A DNA stretch of 64,000 nucleotides from Neurospora crassa OR74A (lineage: Eukaryota; Ascomycota; Sordariomycetes; Sordariales; Sordariaceae). The position numbers were made by a program, and so were the translations under genes. Below, one piece after another: positions 48,588 through 61,164 of this stretch (its first letter is position 1; the number at the start of each line of letters is the position of its first letter). The stretch lies in assembly GCF_000182925.2 (NCBI RefSeq), contig NC_026501.1, forward strand, positions 7,233,917-7,297,916, given 5' to 3'. The notes below the pieces were generated by a model. The model had not been told where the DNA came from. It saw only the letters and a list, made by a program, of their open reading frames with translations, and ran no database searches.

Positions 48588-50379
48588 GGACAGGGGACAG
48601 GTAACCGAAGACAGTTAAAGTGTAGAAACGCGGACTGGTCTCGGTCTTCTGTGGCTTTGACCTGACCTCGCTTCTTGTTTTCCACTGCTTGAGGTATCTT
48701 GCGGTCCTCAGCTTCAACTCTCCAGATCAAGTCTCGGGACTTGGTCTTGGACTGATTGCTGGACTGACTGTTGCACTGACTGTTGCACTGATGCTTGAAC
48801 TAGCCTCGACCTGGCCGTTGTTAGTGACCCGTGTACATTAATTGTAATGATAATGACGGATCAATAAAGGTTTGCGTAGGGATGGGTGGGATCAAATGGT
48901 AAAGGAGGCTCAATTGATTGTTTTTTTTTCTTGCTTGGGTTGGAATTCAAGGCGTATATCGGCCGTTCGGTTTGGTTGGCTCTTTGCTAAGATTTCAGGT
49001 TGTTCAATTCTTTTTTGCTGAAACAATTTATCCATACTACACATATACAAGAGAGGTGTTAGCGGTGCGATTTTTGTTGAATGGGCTGAGGTAAATTGTT
49101 TTTCTTGTTTCTTATTTTTTTCATCTTGTGTAGTCGTGAGTTTGAATAGTGTTGACATGTACTCACTTGTTTGGGCTAGAAGCACCTCAGACTTTTAGTC
49201 GTTATTAGGTGCAAATCATATCCCAAGAATTGGTCACAGCGTTATAAAGATATAGTAGTACCACTGCAGTTTGTTCCGATGTTTTGGATGCAGAGCTGAA
49301 AATGTCTGGCAACCACGTACGCAGTACATTCTCGCTTTGACGGACCCCGCCACACTACGTAGGATCGATTCTTCAACTCTAATTACAAAACTTATCGAGG
49401 GCTGAAAATGCATCCAAGCAACGCCAAGTAGGCCATTGAAGCCATCACCATCTACCACAAAAGCGTATTGCTTGCTTCTAGGAAGGGTATGTTAAGAAAC
49501 GCCAGACCCGCCTGTCAAAGCAGCCAAGGAATAGGGCCGATTTTAAGTGTCAACAAGGATGGCAGTTCTTCTGCAAGCAGAAAAGAACATGATTCAAGAA
49601 ATGATAAAAAAAAAAAGCGTGGAATTTTTGGAATAGTAGTTCGTTTAGGACAAAACTTGTCACATGAAAAAAAAAAAAAAAAACAAAGAGGTTTCATCCC
49701 GGCTAGTATCTTTGATGGTTCGGATTTCACAAAGCAGAGTGGACAGATGGTTGCCGTTCCCGAACCCGAACATGCTCCGACGCCAATGAGGTCAAAAATT
49801 CCCATCCATGCTCACCATGGCACTTTTTAGGTACAAGACAAGGATAGTTCCCTGTTCGCGAAGCCAACCGTCACGGAAAAGGATCACCGAATATCCCCAC
49901 GGTTTACAAGCCAATTGCATCGTTTCGCTGTGTCTGAATGCTACGTTCCCTTCTTGAAGTGCCGGCCTGCAGGTTGTTCCTTGGGTGGATTAGTTGTGAA
50001 CGATTGGCCTTCGAGCGTGGGGATAAATTCGACTTGAAGAAGAGATTTTGCGGTAGTGTGGTTTCTTCCACTCGACACGGTACTCTCCCGCAGGAACATC
50101 ACCAACATGCTCGGTTGAGCGTGGCGTAACTAAAATCGATGAAGATCCCGTACCTCCGGGTGACTTCCTTGATCAGTTGGAGGAGATCAAAAACTGATAG
50201 GGGCGGGGTTGGATGGCATGGGTACTTTCCTCTAGAGGTACCTATAATATGACGAGGGCAAGAGCGACGGAGTTGCAATATCGAGGCAACCCAAAACTCA
50301 CCTTCCCCAGCCAATCGCAACAGCAGCCGAATTTCAATCCATACACCTCACACTTTCCAAAATCCACCACCGCTAGACC
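48588..50379. other. Intergenic with several A/T homopolymers
   Basis: A runs lie at about 49604-49615 and 49666-49683. Two TTGCACTGA(C/T) repeats follow the Met-rich gene at about 48770-48795. No gene seen. Confidence 0.45.
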
Positions 50380-52122
50380 TCTCACCAACATTGGGCAGTA
50401 GAAAAACAAACACACCGACAAGTCCGAGCGTCTGGCAACAGCGTTTCCGCATACGACGTGTCCCAAACAGATCGAGTCCGCAGCTTTACTTTGGCCAGGA
50501 GAATGAACTTTTCAGGTCGCAGAGGATCGACCCCGCTGCCTGGACAACGCAGATCCACGCGATGAAGAGGCCGTCCGGGCTGTCTACACCAAAATGATCA
50601 ATGCTATCACCACCCCAGCAGCCTTCAATTCTACGGGATCATTCTCTGATGCTCTCTTAATCTCGCCTTCACCAGAATCTCCATCCTACTACTCTATCAG
50701 CCCTTCTTCACCTACAGCTGGATAGAGCGGATGTATCCCTCTCGCAACTCTCTGCCATGCCGGCTTTTTCCAGAGTGAAGCTACCACGGCAGCAAAAGAC
50801 GGCCCTAGCTGATGTGCTTGCTTTGGGCTTTTGTCAGTCGAGAAACACCAACCAGCCTCCTCTTCCCCTTGCATCGATGGAGCTAAGGGCCGGTTATCAT
50901 ATTTGGCATGGCTCACTGTTTCCCGCTCGTTCAGCATTTGCATCGTCTCTGTCCTCCACCTCCTGGTTCCCATCGAAAACAACCGAAAGAACTTTACACC
51001 ATCGCTCAAGACATATGAGTTGTTCGACTCGACATCCAACATGCCGACACTCATGTACTGGACGAGGGCAAAAGCCAATGCTGCCATCACTTGTGCTCGC
51101 ATCATGATTCTCAAGCCGCTTATTCAGCGATTTTTCGGTCGGCTATTGTCCACCCTTAGCCATTGCATCCACGACCACAGTCTCCTCTTGATGACCCCTA
51201 TTCCACGGCACCCACAGCAGAAGCTTCCACAGTAGGCGAGGATCAGGGACTGTCTTTCACACAACGACGGCGCCGCTCAAACCCTACCACAACGAGCCCG
51301 ATGTCGAAGATGAAACCAGGTGGAGTGGGCGCCTTGTCGAGCGTGGACGTGTACGACAACTATGACCGTCGCATCTATAATGGGTTGTTTCGAGGGGGGA
51401 AAAAACGCGCTGTGTATATCCGACATCGAAGCTCGGGGGACCGATGGTGCTGGTGGTGATGGTGGTGATAGTGGGAGCGGTATGTCGATTGCCTCGACGC
51501 AAGAGCGTGGGAACAGGGTAATTTCAAACCTGGACGAGACCGATACCAAGATTCCTGTCAATGACGAACACCTCCCTTGGTGGATCAGTGCCACATCAAC
51601 GTCGCGACACGTCCGATGGGGATGACGGTGAAGATTTCCAGCTTCAAGCTCCGTCAAGGGTCCATCTGCGATTGTTCATCCACGTGACAACGTCATTCAC
51701 GTCACTCGGTCGCCGCTCAGCAACTCAGCCACCAGTTGCGACAAGGTTGATACGATGCCGCTGGCATGCAGGATAACGGTAACCAGATCTTGGGCGAGCT
51801 CCATGGGGAACAGCCCCGGGAGGTGGAGATAGGGGCAGTTTTCTCCAGCTCTAGGCCATCTTCCGGCGGAGACCCAAGATGTGTACCGTCACGGGAACTT
51901 GCTAGAGAGAGTGCAATAGTTGCCAGGTCGAGACAATGCAGAGAGACAGTCAGCACCCAGTGGTATCGGCCCCCCCAGGGTACTGGTGTTGTGTCCATGC
52001 CGTCGTCACCTGTGGATGAGCTTTGTTATACTGTTGACCAGCAACAGCAACGAGCTTGGCGCCTGAGACGGGGAGCGCGGACAAGTGAACAGGAGACTCG
52101 CGCGGCGGACGGGAACCGTTGA
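50380..52122 (+). pseudogene. Decayed or mis-resolved Pth11-like membrane receptor
   Basis: Coding-like pieces lie in different frames. One (about 50516-50725) ends with DALLISPSPESPSYYSISP. Another (50831-51150) has a hydrophobic helix (SFSICIVSVLHLLVPI) followed by LMYWTRAKANAAITCARIMI and LKPLIQRFFGRLLS. This resembles the final helix of fungal Pth11-type receptors, where an Ile/Val-Glu-x-Asn-x-Ala-Ile-x-Cys-Ala...Leu-(K/R)-Pro-Leu pattern is common; Glu is Lys here. The presumed cytosolic tail continues in frame 1 (51163-51385), shifts frame at GGGGGGAAAAAA (51396-51407) to frame 2 (to 51625), and resumes in frame 1 at 51766-52122. Several indels or undetected introns are needed. The family call is from memory and tentative. 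Confidence 0.32.
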
Positions 52123-55100
52123 TTGGCAAAGCTTTCGAGAACAGGGTCGCTCGGCTAAGCTAGGGCCTTAGATCTGCTTTTTTCCGCTCCGGATTCGGTC
52201 TTCCTGCCCTACTCGACACCACCCTCTCTTTTCTTTTTGTTTGTTGCTTCTATGTCGAGCAAGAGGGTTGTCGTCGCTGTCGTTGTCGTCCACAATAATT
52301 GCGTTGGTGTTTCGTGGGTTTGGAGATTGGGTTATGGTTCTTGGGAAAAGATACTATCTGCTCTGCTGCTGCAAGGTCGGTGTGGAATCATCGGAGCCGC
52401 TGGACCAGGGGATCATCGATCGGTGTCTGTTGCCCATATCTCTGATGTCATGATACCTCCTTCGAGTTCCAGTTCATCCGGTACAAAAAACTGTTTCTGT
52501 TGTGTAAGTGGCTGACGTCAGTCAGCTGCGTGGGCTGGAATCGTGCCCTTGGTCCACAACAGGAGGCGCTCAGGCGCTGAGCATTGGAAGCTTCTCCACG
52601 GCTGAATCCCGCCCTGAGGTCGAAGAGTCGGTGTCGCTCCGTCAAGGGCGAGCGGAGAAAAAGGAGAATCAAGGAGTCGAGAGGCCCAGTGTTCACCGGC
52701 GGACGACAGCTATGATACTCGTGCTCCTAGCGGGCCTGAAACGGCCTTCGAGGGCACCTTCATGCTTCTTAAGCTTGGCCTCATATCTGCCAGCCTTTGC
52801 TATTCCGAAAACGACAACGAATCTTGACCAGCGCTCACGGCTTACCAGTTGCTGGACCATAAGCGGCAATTGGGAGAGTAGCTCGTATGAGCAGGGTTTC
52901 CCCCATCGAGATCATGGAGGATAAATGAGAAGGACGACATACTGATGGGAAGAACGGCACGCCGGCATTACACCGTCACGACCGACAACCGGACTTCCAA
53001 ATTTCTTGCCGCAACAGGTCGACAACACACCACTCTCCGCCATTGTATCCGAGATCCTTGACGACCGGCACGAAGTTGCCTTATCCTTCGTCCGTGGCTC
53101 CCCACAAGAGTTGAAGATAAGAGGGTCTACTCCACATGTAGTGAATTATGAGCGGTTGTCACAGACATTCGAATTTTGTCGCCGACAGGGTTGACAATGG
53201 CAGCGGAGTAGGTGAGGGCGGCTTTGTGCGGATTGGGCAAGCATCGACGGCGGATCTGGAAGGGGAGGCTCACAAGTCTGTGCAGCGGAGAGAGCGCAGA
53301 GTGGGATGCTGGGGTGTTCCTAATGGGAGGTTGCAGATTCATGGGGGGGTTTTCAAGGATTACAATATTTCCTCACTCATTGTACCTGTACACCCCCGTC
53401 GGGTTTAAGCTTTCCACTCGGGGCTTTCTCCACGTTCCCTTAACCCCATCTATTCCTCCCGCCCAGGTCAACCTCCCGCGCCAACGCATAACCGCCAACC
53501 GACCGCCAATGACAATTGAGAACGGTCCATCCCCCGGTTACACACGCAAGTTACAATACGGGCTTCAGTACGGACGATAGGGACAGAGCTGCTATGCGAA
53601 CGATACAGCGCCAGGCGTGCCGCTGTAACTTGCAGTGCTCAGCAGATGACACCATGCTCGCCGGCTGCTCAGAAATCGGCTCATCGTCGACTCGTCAGTC
53701 GAGATCGTCGTCTCTGCCAAGACCTGGCTTACCCGTTGGTCGTACGCTATTAGCGTCGCACTTGTTGGTGCGCAGAATGTTCCATGTAATGGGGCGCAGA
53801 GTGTCGCGTGCTAGCCGTATCGGTGCCGGTTCACGCAATGCTACCTCGATATTGCCGGCTGCCCGCCAAGCGCACGGCCCAACGGACACAAGGAGGTTCG
53901 TTATTGCCGGGCAGTCTGGGCGTTCGTTGCCTCCTTTGCTTTGTTTACCTTGGATTTCGGCTAAACCTGAAGAAAAGGGGGTTACACTATCTTGTGGTCG
54001 CACACGACAGACCGCGCATTAACCTCAGGCAGAATGGGGATTCGAGAGAGGCCGCTGCAGGCGGGACAGTCGGCAAAGATTCACGCTTCACCGTCGACGG
54101 ACCTTTGTACGCAAAAGAGAAGCCCAAGCATCGTCGCCTCGCACTTCAAAGATGCCCGTTAGGCAATCTGGTCCACAGTCAACTACTGGTAATCCAACAG
54201 CCGCTGGATTCAAAATCAAAAGAAGGTCATCGAGGGTTATGTGTAAGCTTCTGCGACTTCGCGGGGTTTGATCACAGCTGATCACGGTAAGCAGGGTATG
54301 GCGCGAGTCATCACACCTCGTTGGGGTCCACCGCCTCGGTCAAATTTGCTCCCTTGTTGTGGTGAAGCAAGAGATTTTGAACCCCCCTTTGGAGAAAAGC
54401 CTTCTCCAACGATCCTTTCACTTGAGCCCTCTTGTTGTGGGGGTTACGGGCCATCCGAAACAGATGACATTGGGAACGGGGAAAATGGGATAGTCAAGTG
54501 AGCGTTCGACACATGAAGCCGTCACTGTTGGGGGTTTGTGTTGTTCATGAACCACTCATGCCGACTTCGAGAACCGTCAAGACCCGGATGCGCACGGGGC
54601 CGGTGCGCCGCGTCTGGACTTCACTTCTTCTTGTGCACATTTTGTGCTCCTCAACCCCAGGTTTTTCTGTCCTCACCCTGCCGTGCTAATCCCGGACGAG
54701 ACCTGAGCAGCTCCGGTTCTAAACAACTGGACTTCCACAGTCTCACTGGCAGCGTGAGAGTCAGGGTGTTCATCCAGAGTCAATAGCGTTCCTTATCCGT
54801 TCCCTCCTGAGCCTCGATTTCGGAAACCGAGTCTTGATCCAATTTCCAAGTTGGCCGCCTGTAGAGTTGCGAAAACTCGCGGACGCGTATGCTTCACCAC
54901 TATGAACATGCTCCTGAGGGAGTGACTTCATATCTCAACAAACAGGGATGGGGCCTTCCATTCTTGGTCTCGAATGTCGATGGGTGTACCTGGTGTTGGA
55001 ACTCGACTCCACCGCAGGAGCCACGAGATATCCACCGCTTTGGGGGACTACTTTTTTAGGCCTGTCTCCCCGGTTCGGCTCACATACATTTGAAGGACCG

Positions 55101-55370
55101 CTTGCCTCGACCTTGGTCCAAGTTTGTCAGCCGTTGGTTCATCCTCTCTTCTCATACCACCATAGCTCACCTCAGCTCAAGCTCGTACCGTCACGAACAC
55201 TTCTCACTTCTCGCTGGGCGCGACATAGTTCCTGAACCTCCCTGGACACTCAGCAGTTCGTCCCAACATCGGCCAAAGTTCCCAATACGGGGGGACGCCT
55301 CTCTTCCATCCGTCATATAACAACACCCACCGGTTTCGAGCTTGTGAGAGCTGATCGTCAAGCCGCCACA
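52123..55370. other. Intergenic, no supported gene
   Basis: Frames at 52508-52924 and 53808-54281 are the longest, but neither shows a domain or splice structure. The last 250 bases contain CA/CT-rich leader sequence for the transporter gene. Confidence 0.45.
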
Positions 55371-56545
55371 ATGTCTCGCATTCAAAACCAGCCAAATACC
55401 GTCTGGATTCGCAATGGCAACGCCTACAGCCCTATCGAGACGATTGAAATCGTCGGCCGTCTGGGCACCTTCAAGGCCAACATGTTCCCCGCCAAGGTCT
55501 TTTGCTCGGCCGTGTCTGCCGGCTGTATAGCAGCCTTCGCCTCCGGTGCCACCCTTGTCGCCATCAATATTCCCTGGATGGCCGAGAATACTCCTGGTCT
55601 TGTCAAGACTCTCAGCTCCATTCTCTTCCCTTGCGCCTTGGTTATGATCTTTATGAGCGGTGCCGACTTGTTTACCGGTTCGACCATGGTATGTGACTTT
55701 GGGAGGGTGGATGTTGAAGATGCCAGGTATCTCTCTTTCTCGGATGCTAACTTTTTGTCCAACAGTTAACTGGTGTGGCTTGTCTTCAAGGCCGTATCCC
55801 CTGGCATAAGATGTTGCTGCACTGGTTCATCTGCTTCTGGGGTAATTTCGCCGGCTGTCTTTTTGTCATGGCGATTATCTTTGGTTGTAAGTTTTTTTGT
55901 TTCTTTCTACTCGTCCGATGGGACTTGGCGCATTGGCGCAACGCTGATTGGTCTCTCTGTTTCCAGATGGCGGCTTGTTTACGGATCCTGCGCAGGTAAA
56001 GGTGATCCAAAACCTCGTCTACAACAAGCAAGTTGTTCCCGAATGGCATCAGATCTTCATTCGCGCTATCGGCTGCAACTGGCTCGTGTGTCTCGCTGCC
56101 TATCTCGGTCTGGCCGGTCGGGATCTCATGTCCCGTGCCATGGGCATGTGGTGGCCCGTGTTCTGCTTTGCCATTCTCGGTCTCGACCACGTTGTCGTCA
56201 ACATGTTCTACATTCCCTTTGGTATCTGGCACCACACCCCTGGCGTCACTGTAGGCCTTTACATCTGGAAGGGTATGTTATCTTGGTTAGGACCCTTCGC
56301 GGTGTATAAGAAACTAACACTTTTTGGTCACAGGCATAATTCCTTCTCTCCTCGGCAACGTCATCGGCGGCGGCGGCTTCTGTGGAATGTTCTACTACTT
56401 TATGTATCTCCACAACCAGGACCCGGTTCCCATTGACGGCATCTACTTTCCTGCCGACTTGGCCAAGCTCGAAGAGGGTGGTGCGCTTCCCCAGTACGAG
56501 AGTGACGAATACGTCGTTACCACTCAGGAGCAGAAGAAGCAATAA
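55371..56545 (+). CDS. Formate/nitrite transporter (FNT family)
   Basis: Four exons: 55371-55688, 55766-55886, 55967-56272 and 56334-56545, giving 318 residues. FNT proteins are pentameric six-helix channels passing formate, nitrite or similar small anions. Family marks are FMSGADLFTGSTM joined to LTGVACLQGRIPWHKMLLHW (first re-entrant loop region), GLDHVVVNMF with the pore His preceding the family's conserved Asn-Met-Phe, and GIIPSLLGNVIGGGGFCGMF (second loop). The start ATG (ACAATGTC context) follows a CA-rich leader, and all introns are phase-consistent at 60-80 nt. Nothing in the neighbourhood (no nitrate reductase or formate dehydrogenase gene) tells which anion is moved. Confidence 0.92.
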
Positions 56546-59500
56546 TTCTGACGATTGTGCGGCGTTTGATATAGTTTAAGAGTTGGTTTTGGAAACGGCA
56601 TGCATGGCGTACGATAACTGGTATGGTCTCATATCGGCGGATGGATTTGGACACCCCTTTGGAGAAAGAGTTTTGGGCCACCCGCGCGCAAAGGGGGGCC
56701 GAAGCTTGTATAGGTACGAAGGAAGTCGTGCATTGTGGGAATCTCACTCCCCTCATTGCGGGATGAACGGCATAATGATGGAATCCAAATGTTGGTTACG
56801 GTAAACGTTAGTGCATGAAGTCACACTCACAGAGTACCTACCTACCTGGGTACATAGATAGGCAGCTAATGAGTGAGTGACATGAACGATTGTTTAAGTC
56901 AACCTGTGAATCCGTCTGCTGGGTGGTTCTTGGTTGTTCATCTTGATATCTGAATCAAAGGAAACTCCTGCAGTGGGGGCATGGGCCATTGGCTGGAAAG
57001 AACCCTAACCCCCCGGTACAGGACACAGCTGGACCGTACTGTAATTTCAGGGGGTTGGTCCGAGCTCAGACAGAGCTAGAGCCCAGGGGCAGGAACCTGT
57101 GAACGACAGTGAAGTTTACACCACTGCACTGCACTTCACGATCATGATCGTTGTACAATCAACTAAGTAAGTACACCAGCCGGAAGGCCATCTTTGACCT
57201 GCAGTGAAGTAAGCGGCCCGGAGATAAGGTAAGCTGGCTTGCGGTCCCGACCCGCTTCTGACGGAGTGTTTGAGATCACAAATCCGTCTGTCCGAGTGTT
57301 CCGGAAGTCACTACAGTGAGTGAGGTCGATGGTCACGGGCCGGTCACTACCAGTCACTCAGTCCCCTCCCAGGCATTCCCGTCGTCGCTCACCCACTTCA
57401 TGTCAGCACTTTGGTATTCACTTCCTCGCTTACCCCAACCCTTGAAGCTCTGTCGGCTCTTTCCGTCGTCAGTCCCATGCGTCTGTCACCCAAGTACCTA
57501 CTGGTAGTACTTCGCTTAGTACCTACTGTAAGTACCTCTAGAGAGTACAACTTGTCAAAGCGGGCTACGTATCTCTAGATATACACTTACGAACAACCTA
57601 AAAACGCTCTCTGAATTTATACATGTTAGGACTGCAGTGCGTAAGTAAATCCAGACCCCGAACTTGACGAAAACTGGGCGAGGACGGGAGGTGCCTTCCA
57701 CTTCCTTCCATCATTTGTGCGGGTCTGGCAACTCGTTCCGTCAAGAACAGCTCAGCTTGACCAACTGAACTGAACGCTTTGGTCTTCCAGCTGTTCCGGG
57801 TGCCTGAGTGCACTGCAGTGTCAGTGGGGCACTCGTTTGCTCAACAAGTGCCCCTGAGTGTGCAGTGATACAGTGGTGCAGTGCAATGCAGTCAATGACG
57901 CTTTTCGCACCAACTGCATTAAAGGTCCTGCTGCACTCACCGTCAGTATTGCACTGCGGTATCCGCAGTTGAATGGATTGGTGGCCGACGAAAAGTGAAT
58001 AATGCCATACTACAGCCCCAGCTGAAGCGTCAGATTTTTCCTTCCGTCACCGGCAGTTCCAGGGACGAACCATTCTTACCTATCCGACGTTAACGTCAGT
58101 CGGGTACGATACAACCTCAACCACCACCGCAGGGACGAGAACGGGATTAGTTCCGTCGTGGCACTACCTTTGGTCACGGTTACTTAGAGTACCGAAGCGA
58201 CCTCTTTCATGGTCCCGGCCTCCGCCAGTCACTCCATCCGGGACAGGTGAAGTGGATCGAGAACCGCTCCGAATTCCAACTTTTCACCAGTCAACGCGTT
58301 ATACAAGCGAGGTTCACGGACTCTAGGTAGGCAAGGTCCAAGCCAGGATGGGATGAGCTTTCGTCACATTCAATGCAGACATACCTATGTATCATTGAAC
58401 CCCGAATTCTGTTTCAGTGCATGTGATCTCGCATACCTCTAATGCACTGCCGAGAAGGTTGACGGAAAAAGTAAGGTACCTCTAGGTAGGTAGGTAGTCG
58501 TCAACGACGTGAACGGCACTACCCCAGAATCGAGTTGGAGAGAGTCCAGACCCATGTCAGAAAAGCCGGATATTGCACTACCACCTCATCACGCATAGTA
58601 CCATCAATAGGACCCCTTCCATGGGTTCGAACGTCTTTCAATGGTCCTGCATATTAACTTTCCTGCAGTGCAATGACGGCCCAGCAATTTCACATGTTCC
58701 AGGCAGTCATAGACTCTTGACTGGAAGTAGTCCCGGGACTACATACGTCAATGCCTGGGTCGTCCATTTAGGCCGACTGTCCGTCCGTCCCACTGGACCC
58801 TGAAAATTCCTTTGGAGGATTCAAACTCTTTACCACTTCATGATAAGGTTTGCTTCAAACAACTTGCGTTTCTTACGACTATAATTGTCTTTGCCATGAA
58901 TGAGAGTTCTTTCATCCCAAGTACCTATCTTACCTACCTAGTACTTACCACATAACTGCCGTGAAAGAATTTTGGTTACAAATTCGGTGCCTTTGGTTAA
59001 TAAGCACTTGGGACCTGAATAGTTCGACCCTCTTTGCCGTCAGTTGAGTGTTTGCATAGAGTACCTCTACACCTGCTATCTCTACAGCTTGATATTGGTC
59101 ACGGAACCCTCTGCTCCATTTTACTTGTTCCATTTCCCAAAAGAAAAAGAACCATTTCACGGTATAATGCACCCCCGTCCGGTAAGGGACCTACCTACAT
59201 TTGGTTGGTTCGAACCGTTCAACCGCAACAGTATAGGTACCCTAGGTAGGTAGTCACCCCAAGCCAAGCCAAGAAAAGAAGCGAATCCTGAATCCAATGG
59301 ATAGTCGACCATCCCATGGAACCATTGCATCTCTACCTACCGTCACGTTATAGTACCTTACCTACCTTGGTACCTTACCAAACCTATATCCACCAAGGTA
59401 GTACCTAGACGAACATTCGGGACATGGACATTAGAGTTGCAGTTCACCTACCTACCTTCTACTACCTCAAACTCGGGCAACCAATGATGATAACGGAATC

Positions 59501-60224
59501 ACACTTGGCAGTTCAGTCCCAGCTCAGTGTATGTGGGCACGGCACAGCTATTTTTGGTAGAGGTAACCTTCCTAGCACAAAGGTCGACGTGGGTCAAACT
59601 GGGGTTAATATAGGGAACTTGGGGCTGGACTACATAGGTATGTAGGTAGCAATTGAACCGTTGGTCCAATCCCAATCCAGGTGGCCCGGATTCGCGGGTA
59701 GCCCAATATGGATAAATAGGGTCCCAGAAGGTCCAGTCCGCATCCAAACTGTGGTTCAACACATTTGGGTTCTCTCTCTCTCTCTCTCTCTCTCTCTTTT
59801 CGCCTCTTGGCTCCTTTGGGTTTATTGTGGTATGGTCCCCTCTAGAGATATTGTGGTGGTTCCCGGAGAATGAACGAGTGGTACTGCTACCAACAGGGCC
59901 CATCCTGGCAATTTAATGACACCGGCAGGCGAATCAAACATAGGTGACCTTCCATTTACCTACCTGGGATGTATTGCACGATTCCGTTACTTAATTTGAC
60001 CTACGTACTTTGCGTGGCAAACATGGTCTACCACGTTCCGTCCGTCACAACGATGGTTGATCTAGACCACTTTTTTGAAGGTGTTTAGTATCTCGGGAAG
60101 AGAGGGATAGTGTGAGTTATGTAAGGTATAGTCCAAGTCGCATCACATTAGCAGTCTCTATAAGAAGGACATGAGAAACCCTGTTGTTCAGTTGCCGACT
60201 TCCCTCTTTTTTTGCTCGCTGTCA

Positions 60225-60255
<31 letters not shown>

Positions 60256-60453
60256 CTTGCAATAATACCTCTAAACCACTGAAGGCTCTCGGAAGTTCTT
60301 TGCTGTAATAACCTAACCCTTAAAACTTGTTCCATCTGCTCAACACCTGGATATCGACCATCAGCACAGGTACTAGGTGTTACCTTAAGTAGGTAGCCAG
60401 CAGTCAGCCATAGTACCCATCTCAAACAAACCACACATAGAACCACACTCAAA
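56546..60453. other. Long gene-free region dense in TACCTA/TAGGTA words and hairpins
   Basis: No coding frame is supported. The stretch is notable for clusters of TACCTACC, TAGGTAGG and TACCTCTA (for example 57493-57550, 58475-58500, 58920-58950 and 59235-59465), repeated CACTGCAGTG words, a perfect 14-nt palindrome ACGATCATGATCGT (57138-57151) and a long hairpin (57811-57867). Microsatellites: (CT)n at 59770-59798 and (CAT)n at about 60227-60256. Confidence 0.5.
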
Positions 60454-61164
60454 ATGGGTACCATCACCAGTACACTCACCACCACCCTCCTCTTCCTCAC
60501 CACCCTCGCCCTCGCCGAGTCCCCAGCAGGAACCCCGCGCATCAACTCCATCAGCTACTCAGGCAGCGGATGCCCACAGACGCAGGCCCGGTTCAGCGGC
60601 AGCCTGGACGACCCGACCCTCACCTTCAACCACTTCGCCATCGAGTACCCCAACACGGTGAACCGGACAGCCAACTGCCAGGTGCACATGCAGGCCCAGG
60701 GCGTGTCGGCCGGCTGGCAGGTTTCCGTCAAGGACACGTTCGTGGACGGCCACGTGACGCTGGACCCGGGCGCGACACTGGATTACTTTTCGACAGTTTA
60801 CTTTAGCTCTAGTGCGGATGATGCTGTAAGTCTTTTGATTTGTGTTGTTGTTCTTGTTGTTCGAGAATGCGAGCAAGTAAATACCTAAGGAAGGAAACGA
60901 GACTGATAGATGGCACGGGGGAAACTAAAAAAAAATCAACAGGCCACTAGCAAGGGACAACTCGCCAACGACGGCTCGTCCAGGATCGACAAGGCAGTGA
61001 CTCTCCAGAACCACTTCACCGACAAGGCCTGGTCGTCGTGCACCACGTCCTCGAATGACGGGTTTGGAATTCTGAACATCAATTTCCGCGGTGCTCTGCG
61101 CAACGAAAAGTCGTACTTTGAGGCGACTAGCGAGACCTGGGACTTTGAGTGGAGGAGGTGCTGA
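60454..61164 (+). CDS. Small secreted DUF4360-type protein
   Basis: Exons 60454-60825 and 60943-61164 join in phase 0 across a 117-nt intron; the product has 197 residues. The signal peptide is about MGTITSTLTTTLLFLTTLALA. The mature chain has the layout of fungal DUF4360 proteins: SGSGCPQ near the start, LTFNHFAIEYP, NCQVHMQAQ, a beta-rich stretch GHVTLDPGATLDYFSTVYF, a WSSC motif and a GILNINFRGAL segment near the end. Four cysteines are spaced for two disulfides (GCPQ, ANCQ, SSC and the C-terminal RRC). It is expected outside the cell or in the wall. The domain's function is unknown; an elicitor-like role is only speculation. Confidence 0.85.

Noticed and set aside
50689-51114. 141-codon minus-strand frame
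   Set aside because: It opposes the stretch with receptor-like helix on the plus strand, and its composition looks like a complement shadow.
59201-59225. GGTTCGAACC, resembling a tRNA B box
   Set aside because: It is a palindrome and there is no A box or cloverleaf upstream.
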